A stretch of 64,000 nucleotides of DNA from JAVBKU01 sp031553875 (GTDB lineage Bacteria; Bacteroidota; Bacteroidia; Bacteroidales; Rikenellaceae), in contig JAVBKU010000001.1 in NCBI GenBank assembly GCA_031553875.1, positions 124,001 through 188,000 on the forward strand. The letters run 5' to 3'. Below, in pieces: positions 26,395 through 32,408 of the stretch. The notes under the pieces were generated by a model. The model saw nothing but the letters and a program-made list of their open reading frames with translations, did not search any database and was not told the DNA's origin. A program made the translations under genes and the position numbers. Position 1 is the stretch's first letter; each line of letters starts with the position of its first letter.

Positions 26395-27453
26395 TCAAAT
26401 AATAGACCTTATTTCTTCGCCAGCCCTGCCGTGGGATATGCTTACGCCGAGTAATTCCTCCTCCGTGGCCGCGTCGGGTATGATAAGCCCCTGGACGTCG
26501 GGATGGGTGGCGAGGTAGAGGGCCCCGGCGTTATGCAGAGCCATCGTGGCGTCGATATATCGCAGGTGTGTGGGCTCGGCGAGGATGAAGTTTACGGGCG
26601 ATTTGGCATTTAATACCCTCTCTGCCGGTATCGTCTCCCCGAACTCATCCTCCACGCCCATATTGGCTAATACGGCTTTGGAGGTTATAACTATCTCCGC
26701 GGGGCATACCGCCGTTACCGCTCCCGCTACGCCCGTGGCCGTAACTATATAATCGGCCTCGGCTACAGCCTCCGCAACCGCAGTACTATCGCGGAAATCC
26801 ACCGCTTTGTCTATGTATTCGCCAGTGCGGCCCGAGATTGTGGCGGGGTCGCTCACGGTTATCACCTCCGCGCCCATCCTGCGGGCGTACATGGCGATAC
26901 CAGAGCCGACCTTGCCTGTACCGAATATCAACACCTTGCGTCCCTTCCAGTCGTTATATCCGAGGTGGGCCATGGCTCTGAAGTAACTTTCGCCTGTGCC
27001 GAGCGAGGTTTCTATACGTTTTATACGCCCGCTGTCGGCTACGTAGGCTGTCTTGCCGCACTTAGTGTAGCGTTCCACCCCCGAACGGGTAAGCTCCACA
27101 TAACCGATATTTGCATCACAATTTGCATATGCGGCCGCACAGTCGAGGATTATATCGAAACCGGGAATTTTCTCGTCCTTGCCGAATACGGGAATCCCTG
27201 CCGCGACTATAAACTCCACCGCCTTAGGATCGCACAGCGCAGGATCTGCAATGCCTGCCGACAACTCCGCCCCGCCTTCTATCAGAGCCAGGTATTTGGG
27301 CAGGGTGTTAAAAAATATGGGAGAGGCGTCCAACAGGCGCAGCCCTCCCAGCGGCTTGCTTTCGCGCCACAGCTCCATCTGGTACCTCAACGCGGGATAC
27401 TCGTCTGCGGAGTAGTCACGCTCTATACGCTGTTTTAATAGTTCCTTTATCAT
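26395..27453 (-). CDS. S-adenosylhomocysteine-hydrolase-like NAD-binding protein
   Basis: 352 residues, shorter than true SAHH (about 430-490). A Rossmann motif lies mid-protein (KVLIFGTGKVGSGIAMYARR followed by GAEVITVSDP), in the position SAHH uses to bind NAD. The C-terminal IDATMALHNAGALYLATHPD echoes the SAHH end. The N-terminal substrate half is divergent (LLDASPIFFNTLPKYLALIE; FDIILDCAAAYANC), so hydrolase activity is uncertain; it may be another SAHH-fold dehydrogenase. The start overlaps the stop of the upstream barrel gene (TAATG). Confidence 0.6.
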   Translation of the reverse strand: MIKELLKQRIERDYSADEYPALRYQMELWRESKPLGGLRLLDASPIFFNTLPKYLALIEGGAELSAGIADPALCDPKAVEFIVAAGIPVFGKDEKIPGFDIILDCAAAYANCDANIGYVELTRSGVERYTKCGKTAYVADSGRIKRIETSLGTGESYFRAMAHLGYNDWKGRKVLIFGTGKVGSGIAMYARRMGAEVITVSDPATISGRTGEYIDKAVDFRDSTAVAEAVAEADYIVTATGVAGAVTAVCPAEIVITSKAVLANMGVEDEFGETIPAERVLNAKSPVNFILAEPTHLRYIDATMALHNAGALYLATHPDVQGLIIPDAATEEELLGVSISHGRAGEEIRSII

Positions 27454-27995
27454 TAGAATTTAACGCCGAAAAATATACCAACCAAACCCATAGAAAGACA
27501 CCAGTCTTGATCGTGACCTCTCCATATCTGGTCGTATGATCCGAAAAGTTCGAACCGATCGTTGTCGATTGCATATAATCTGAGGGTGAAATTCAATCCC
27601 CAGTCGTTCCATACTGTTTTCTCAAAAGGATAATCCTCGTTGGGCTTCGTGAAATAGGTCCTGTTGCCCCAGTTTGTGCCTGTCCCCAGTTTAAAATACC
27701 TAAATCTCTTGTGAAAAGGGGTAAATATGGCCTTGACCGAAATATTCCACTCAGTAAGTTCATTGGATTCGGCAAAGGAGTTAGTAGCGGTAAATACTCC
27801 AGCGGTTACACCGATCCACTTTGTAAGGTCGCGATTGTATTCAAGAAATACGGTAGGTCCGACATAGTTTTTGTAGCCCTCGTAAGCCCCATTGATAATG
27901 TTAATACCCGCCCCAGCACGGAGCGAATTCTTTTTTTGGGCACTCCCGGGCAGGCATACGCCGGCAAAGAGCAAAAGCAATAATACTCTTTTCAT
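27453..27995 (-). CDS. Small predicted outer-membrane beta-barrel protein
   Basis: 180 residues, signal peptide MKRVLLLLLFAGVCLPGSAQ. The mature part alternates polar and hydrophobic residues in about eight strands (NSLRAGAGINIINGAYEGYK, YVGPTVFLEYNRDLTK, IGVTAGVFTAT, FRYFKLGTGTNWGN) and ends GLVGIFFGVKF, with the terminal aromatic expected of barrel proteins. No specific family recognised. Translationally coupled to the SAHH-like gene. Confidence 0.7.
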   Translation of the reverse strand: MKRVLLLLLFAGVCLPGSAQKKNSLRAGAGINIINGAYEGYKNYVGPTVFLEYNRDLTKWIGVTAGVFTATNSFAESNELTEWNISVKAIFTPFHKRFRYFKLGTGTNWGNRTYFTKPNEDYPFEKTVWNDWGLNFTLRLYAIDNDRFELFGSYDQIWRGHDQDWCLSMGLVGIFFGVKF

Positions 27996-28088
27996 ATGAG
28001 AGAGATTTGTAATTTAGGGGTTTTTAAAGATTCTGTCTCTAAATGTAGAGATAAATTATGTAATCACAATATTTTTATTTGTAAAAAG

Positions 28089-28117
28089 CGTGGCCGCCAA
28101 ACATTATGGCGGCCACG
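28089..28117 (-). terminator. Terminator of the beta-glucuronidase gene
   Basis: 10-bp GC-rich stem (CGTGGCCGCC / GGCGGCCACG) followed on the minus strand by CTTTTTAC, 24 nt after the stop. Confidence 0.82.
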
Positions 28118-28140
28118 GCAAATTACATATATGATCAGGG

Positions 28141-29961
28141 TTATTTCTTCGCTTTACCCTTTGCAGGAGCTTCTGCCTCTGCCTTTTTGCGGGCGTAGTA
28201 GTCGCTTATCACATACCAGGCCTTCTTGCGGAAACCATTCTCGGAGAGTAGACCCTTGCGGTTCCACTCTTCCTGGTACTGCAGGTTCATGCGGTACGGT
28301 GAGCGGAAGTCGTACAATACCCAGGGTATCGTGCCTGCGAGATTGTCCATGGCGTCGAACATCTTTATGTGTTTGTTGTACACAGTTTCCTGATACTCTT
28401 CGCTCCATGACGACTTCACGTCTGCGGGACCGTGGTTGCCGTACATGGCCTCGGCGCCGAATTCGGAGATCACCAGAGGCTTGGATGAATCTATATTCCA
28501 CTTGATCTTTTCGGGATCGGCGGGCCAATTCAGATACCAGCCCAGGTAGCGGTTGATGCAGACGATATCCACGTCTTTCACCAGGTTGTCTACCGAAACT
28601 ATAGTAGTACCCGATTCGTCATACTTAACCTTGTCCATCACGGCGGTCACCAGGCGGCTGTCGTCGAGCGAGCGGGTGAGGTCCATCAGGCCCCTGAGCG
28701 CCTTGTCGCGTTCGGGTCCGAGCTTTGTTTCGTTGGCCACGCTCCAGCAGATGATGGCGCAACGGTTCTTGTCGCGGCGGATAAGCTCGGTCATCATGGT
28801 GCGTGCGAGGGCGTTGGTGGCGTCGCTTGTGAAGTCGATCTGGTTGCCCCACTGCGGTATCTCGTTGAAAAGCATGATACCGCGGCGTTCGGCTTCGCGT
28901 ACGATATGTTCGTCGGGAGTGTAGTGCGACGGGCGCATCATGTTACAACCCAGGGCCACCACGTCGTCTATGATCATCTTGGCGTCGGCGGCGTTGTTCG
29001 AGCGGCCGCGGCGCATGGGGTTCTCGTCGTGCGAATTGACCCCGCGCAGGAATATCTCCTTACCGTTGAGCAGTATCTTGGTGCCCTTGGTCTCTATGGT
29101 ACGGAAACCGATCTCTTCGTTCACGGTATCATTACCGGAAATGAGCCTTACGTTGTAGAGCTTGGGATTTTCGGGCGACCAGAGCGAGAGTTTCTTGGCA
29201 GTCACTACGCCAGAGGCCTTGCCGTTGGCGTCAGCGGTGAGGGTAGACTTGAGGCCCGCTTCGGGGATTTCGAAGTTTATCTGCTGACCTGCCGAAGCTC
29301 CCGATAGCTCCACGTCTACCTTTATCTTATCCTGCGAACCCTTTTCCAGGCGCACGAAATAGTCGTTGATATAAGCAGAAGGAGTTTCCACCAACATCAC
29401 GTCGCGGGTGATCCCTCCGTAGTTCCACCAGTCGTAGATCATCGAGGGAATATCCTGCGGGCTGCGGCGGTTGTTGACCTCCACGATCAGGAAGTTGTTA
29501 CCCTGCTTCAGTCCCTTGGTTATCTCGAATTGGAAAGGGTTGAACCCGCCTGTGTGCGAGCCCAGTTTTTCCCCGTTGAGATACACGTTACAAGTGTAGT
29601 TCACCGCACCGAAGTAGATGAACAGGCGGTTGCCGGCTTTGAGGTCATAGGTGAAATCTTTCTTGTACCACATCGTGCTCTCGTAGTAGTACAACTCGGG
29701 ACGCTGGGAGTTCCAGTCGCCGGGAACGTAGAGGCGCGAGGCGTCGGTGAATTTATATTCGTAGAATGTGGTTTTGTCCTGCGGGGTGAGGTTAAGGTAG
29801 ATCTTGGCGCCGTTGCCTTTGGAGAACAGGTCGGTCAGGGTTTGCCACTGGCCGCCCAGGGAGGTGGCCTTACGTCCGTAGACGTTACTCATAAAATCCT
29901 GCGCCGACAGCTGTACCGTGGCGAATGACATGATGAGCAGGGTCAAGAATGTACGTTTCAT
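28141..29961 (-). CDS. Secreted GH2 beta-glucuronidase
   Basis: 606 residues with signal peptide MKRTFLTLLIMSFATVQLSA. The three GH2 domains are in order: sugar-binding jelly roll (about 30-200, GDWNSQRPELYYYESTMWYK), immunoglobulin-like (about 200-290) and TIM barrel. The acid/base is E411 in CWSVANE; the nucleophile is E500 in VISEFGAE. N567-x-K569 (WNRKG) matches the NxK motif that reads the glucuronate carboxylate, so beta-glucuronidase fits better than galactosidase. An unusual Lys/Ala-rich tail closes the protein. It releases glucuronic acid from glucuronides or GAG/xylan fragments in the periplasm. Own terminator downstream. Confidence 0.88.
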   Translation of the reverse strand: MKRTFLTLLIMSFATVQLSAQDFMSNVYGRKATSLGGQWQTLTDLFSKGNGAKIYLNLTPQDKTTFYEYKFTDASRLYVPGDWNSQRPELYYYESTMWYKKDFTYDLKAGNRLFIYFGAVNYTCNVYLNGEKLGSHTGGFNPFQFEITKGLKQGNNFLIVEVNNRRSPQDIPSMIYDWWNYGGITRDVMLVETPSAYINDYFVRLEKGSQDKIKVDVELSGASAGQQINFEIPEAGLKSTLTADANGKASGVVTAKKLSLWSPENPKLYNVRLISGNDTVNEEIGFRTIETKGTKILLNGKEIFLRGVNSHDENPMRRGRSNNAADAKMIIDDVVALGCNMMRPSHYTPDEHIVREAERRGIMLFNEIPQWGNQIDFTSDATNALARTMMTELIRRDKNRCAIICWSVANETKLGPERDKALRGLMDLTRSLDDSRLVTAVMDKVKYDESGTTIVSVDNLVKDVDIVCINRYLGWYLNWPADPEKIKWNIDSSKPLVISEFGAEAMYGNHGPADVKSSWSEEYQETVYNKHIKMFDAMDNLAGTIPWVLYDFRSPYRMNLQYQEEWNRKGLLSENGFRKKAWYVISDYYARKKAEAEAPAKGKAKK

Positions 29962-30142
29962 AAGTTATATAGGTTTTTAGGTTTAAGACTGTGGAATCGC
30001 CGCCTCATACGGTTATAATGCCCGAGAGGATGCCCCTCCGGGAGGCCGGTATAACCCCGGGGCAACCAAAATTATATAAAAATAATCTTAAAACAAAAAA
30101 CCGCACTCTGTTAGTGTCGTGTAAAACTATATGTAAAGTACG
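29962..30142 (-). other. Gap upstream of the glucuronidase with a stem-loop
   Basis: Non-coding. GGTTATA (30011-30017) pairs with TATAACC (30050-30056), and TGCCCC (30031-30036) with GGGGCA (30059-30064) in an overlapping, alternative arrangement. It may form a structured leader for the GH2 transcript; no known riboswitch was recognised. Confidence 0.35.
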
Positions 30143-30172
30143 CTAAGTCTCATCCCAGATACCCAAAAATAA

Positions 30173-30195
30173 GGGCGTTCCATCATGGAACGCCC
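30173..30195 (-). terminator. Terminator of the SMR exporter gene
   Basis: Perfect 10-bp stem (GGGCGTTCCA / TGGAACGCCC), 3-nt loop, followed on the minus strand by TTATTTTTGGG. Confidence 0.85.
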
Positions 30196-30219
30196 CGGCG
30201 TTATACAAGAAAAATATAC

Positions 30220-30537
30220 TTATGCGGCGAGCTTCAGGCCGATTATGCCTACGATTATGAACAGTGCCGACATCATGCGCCACACGCTGGCCGAATCGCC
30301 GAAGAAGACGATGCCGATTATGAGCGTCCCCACGGCGCCGATCCCCGTCCACACGGCGTAGGCCGTGCCTATAGGTATGGTCTTTTGGGCCAGATACAAC
30401 AATATGCCGCTGATGGTCATAGACAATGCCGCCAGAGAGATGAACAACACTTTGTAGGGCTGTGTCGCCGCTAATTTGAATCCCAGGGGCCATCCCATTT
30501 CGAATACCCCGGCCAACAGTAGTAAAATCCAGTTCAT
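30220..30537 (-). CDS. SMR-family exporter, SugE/Gdx-like
   Basis: 105 residues, four transmembrane helices. E13 in LAGVFEMGWPLGFKLA is the coupling glutamate of the small multidrug resistance family. The motif IPIGTAYAVWTGIGAVGTLI and the C-terminus GIIGLKLAA are those of the SugE/Gdx branch, which exports guanidinium in exchange for protons as a dimer. The gene has a terminator downstream and a compact inverted-repeat element directly upstream. The XRE regulator gene upstream on the same strand may be related to it. Confidence 0.88.
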   Translation of the reverse strand: MNWILLLLAGVFEMGWPLGFKLAATQPYKVLFISLAALSMTISGILLYLAQKTIPIGTAYAVWTGIGAVGTLIIGIVFFGDSASVWRMMSALFIIVGIIGLKLAA

Positions 30538-30544
30538 AAGGTAG

Positions 30545-30602
30545 TTTGCGTGTTATGGATACATAGTTCCACAGGCCACCCGGCCCGTGGAATGCACGCA
30601 AA
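30545..30602 (-). promoter_or_regulatory. Nested inverted-repeat element before the SugE-like gene
   Basis: On the minus strand: outer arms TTTGCGTG / CACGCAAA (30595-30602 / 30545-30552). Inside is an 11-bp stem with one G-T pair (30567-30592, loop GGGT in RNA sense) and a small TATG/CATA stem (30554-30565). The inner side ends 8 nt before the start codon. It is either a three-way-junction RNA leader or a DNA operator. A TACCTTTG -7 box (30599-30606) overlaps its edge. Confidence 0.5.
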
Positions 30603-30658
30603 GGTAAGGCTTTATCCGAAATAAACTATCGTGAAATTGTCGTCGTAGCGTTGCAGGT

Positions 30659-30877
30659 CTACATATTGTTTGTTATTTCCGACAATTTCACGTTGAGCAC
30701 GTCGCATATCTTCACCAGCGTACCTATGGTAATATTGGAACGCCCGGCCTCGATACGGCTCATGTTGGATTTTTCGAAATTACAGCCCGCCGCCAGATCT
30801 TGCTGGCTTATCCCTTTAAGCTCCCTGATCTCCCTGATCCTGGAGCCTATAAGTATCAGAATTTCTCTCTTATCCAT
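30659..30877 (-). CDS. XRE/Cro-C1 family HTH regulator
   Basis: 72 residues, a single helix-turn-helix domain. IGSRIREIRELKGISQQDLA leads into the HTH, with recognition helix near EKSNMSRIEAGRSNI and the closing TLVKICDVLNVKLSEI. No ligand-binding domain. A perfect inverted repeat (GTTATCA-CATT-TGATAAC) lies 10 nt upstream and overlaps the -33 of a divergent promoter, suggesting autoregulation and control of the gene at 31079. Confidence 0.9.
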   Translation of the reverse strand: MDKREILILIGSRIREIRELKGISQQDLAAGCNFEKSNMSRIEAGRSNITIGTLVKICDVLNVKLSEITNNM

Positions 30878-30886
30878 AAAAAACCT

Positions 30887-30904
30887 GTTATCACATTTGA
30901 TAAC
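30887..30904. promoter_or_regulatory. Operator-like palindrome between XRE gene and divergent promoter
   Basis: Perfect 7-4-7 inverted repeat GTTATCA-CATT-TGATAAC. Another GTTATCA half-site lies at 30933-30939. The TTTG of the plus-strand promoter (30896-30899) sits inside it. Confidence 0.6.
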
Positions 30905-30925
30905 AAAGTTTTCTTTTTACATTTG
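30896..30925 (+). promoter_or_regulatory. Promoter TTTG-N18-TACATTTG
   Basis: -33 TTTG at 30896-30899 and -7 TACATTTG at 30918-30925, directed at the small protein at 31079 (about 150-nt leader). Overlaps the XRE operator-like palindrome. Confidence 0.6.
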
Positions 30926-31078
30926 TAGTCTGGTTATCATATAAGACAACACGAAAAAGCCTAAGTATTGTCTGTAAGTTAATTAACGTTTTAAAGAGGC
31001 TATTTATTTGCTTGTAGTGAATATTATACGTCTAATAATGGTTTTTGGCATAAAGTAAGATTATTTAAAAATAGATAT

Positions 31079-31420
31079 ATGAAAGTGTGGGAATGCTCCA
31101 AGTACGGTACGATGAACTCTCCCGAGGGCAATCATTGTTGTCCCGAATGTGTCTTCGCCAGGTCAGTGGGGCTAGGAAAGGATAAAGATGATACGCGTAC
31201 CTCCGGCAGGGATTTAGATATTATTGCGAATATCGTATTGTGGGTGGGGATTACCGTATCCATAATATTGCTTGTGAGCGGCCTGATAGATAACAACATG
31301 TTGCTGATCGCCGCCCTTCCCGTCGTCCTGCTGTCGCTTGCGGTTTGGGGCGTATTGAGAATGCTCGGCACCGTCTCCGGCCTTGTGAGCGAGGTGAAGA
31401 GTAAGACAGGGCAGGAATAG
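31079..31420 (+). CDS. Small zinc-ribbon-like membrane protein
   Basis: 113 residues. The N-terminus MKVWECSKYGTMN with HCCPEC (C18, C19, C22 region) looks like a degenerate zinc ribbon: only one cysteine remains in the first knuckle (CSKY). Two adjacent transmembrane helices follow (IIANIVLWVGITVSIILLVS and MLLIAALPVVLLSLAVWGVL) and a short soluble tail. No known family recognised. Likely under the divergent XRE-controlled promoter; convergent with the thioredoxin-fold lipoprotein gene. Confidence 0.65.
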   Translation: MKVWECSKYGTMNSPEGNHCCPECVFARSVGLGKDKDDTRTSGRDLDIIANIVLWVGITVSIILLVSGLIDNNMLLIAALPVVLLSLAVWGVLRMLGTVSGLVSEVKSKTGQE

Positions 31421-31429
31421 CCTGAGTCG

Positions 31430-32359
31430 CTATTTTGTTTCGCCTGAGGAGCGCAGATACTCCTCTATACGTTCGATCGTGGCGTCCTTCAATATAACCC
31501 TCTTGTCGCTGTCTAACAGATAGAGGCAGGGGATGGCTTTCAGGTCGTAGAGCCTGTCGCGTTTGACAACTCCATTGTCACAGGCATTTATCCACCCTTT
31601 AGGATAGCTTATTGCGCGCCACAGGGTCAGGTCCTCGTCGGGATAGAGGGCGAGTATGGATACGTTAGGATTGTCACCAATATAGGGAGAAAGCTCGATG
31701 AATTCCTTCACCCTTGCGCAATCGTGGCAATCGGGATTATTGAAAAACAACAAAGTATAACGGTTCTTTATCTCCCATAGACGGCCCTGTCTGCCATTGG
31801 ATAGGGTGTAGGCGAAATCTGTGGCCACATCCCCCGGGCGGTTCTTGAGGGCCATCTCTAACAGCATGCGGGGGCGTATCTTTTCCAGTTCCGGCACCTT
31901 GTCCGACGCTATCATGTAGCGCAGTACGGGAATGTACAGCTCTTCGTTGCGGATAGGGGAGTTGGGGTCGTGGAGGTATTTCTCGAACAGTGCAGCGAAA
32001 CGCCCTATGGCAGTGCTGTCGCCTGCAGAAGCCTTGTCGAGGGTGGCTTTAACTCCCGCGGTCACATCTTTGGCAGAGGCGACGGACAATGCCTGGAGGT
32101 AATTGGTAAAGGCCTGTTCCGTGATCGCACCGTTATTCAGCAGCGCAGTGTCGGCAAAATCGTAGAGATCCCAGTAGTGCCGGGCGAGGTATCCCGCCCT
32201 CTCCTCGGGCGAAGCCAGCATGGCAGGCACTTCCGGTCGCTTGAAGGCACGCTCCGCCGTGGCGTGTTTGTCGCCTCCTGAGTTTCCTGAGCCTCCTCTG
32301 CATCCGGCGAAAATCGCCGCGCCGGCCACAGATATTATTATCGCTACGTAAAGCCTCAT
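31430..32359 (-). CDS. DUF5106-type lipoprotein with thioredoxin-like domain
   Basis: 309 residues. Lipobox AIFAGC gives a lipidated Cys20. The middle helical region (about 45-190: YLARHYWDLYDFADTALLN, LFEKYLHDPNSPIRNEELY) resembles the DUF5106 domain seen in Bacteroidetes redox lipoproteins. The C-terminal thioredoxin-like domain has TLLFFNNPDCHDCARVKEFI with a CxxC pair (CHDC), and a cis-proline-type KAIPCLYLLD. Probable periplasm-facing thiol oxidoreductase or reductase. It lies 49 nt downstream of the fimbrial tip gene and may be read through from that operon. Confidence 0.75.
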   Translation of the reverse strand: MRLYVAIIISVAGAAIFAGCRGGSGNSGGDKHATAERAFKRPEVPAMLASPEERAGYLARHYWDLYDFADTALLNNGAITEQAFTNYLQALSVASAKDVTAGVKATLDKASAGDSTAIGRFAALFEKYLHDPNSPIRNEELYIPVLRYMIASDKVPELEKIRPRMLLEMALKNRPGDVATDFAYTLSNGRQGRLWEIKNRYTLLFFNNPDCHDCARVKEFIELSPYIGDNPNVSILALYPDEDLTLWRAISYPKGWINACDNGVVKRDRLYDLKAIPCLYLLDSDKRVILKDATIERIEEYLRSSGETK

Positions 32360-32408
32360 CTTTGTTTCAGGATTTATCCCGTGCGGCGCAATTTTCCTGC
32401 CGGAATTG

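Noticed and set aside
27996..28505. 169-codon plus-strand frame
   Set aside because: Mostly antisense to the GH2 gene and crosses its terminator; Arg/Ser-rich without motifs.
30545..30602. Known guanidine riboswitch before the SugE-like gene
   Set aside because: The loops and conserved segments of guanidine-I, -II and -III classes are not visible; kept only as an unassigned structured element.
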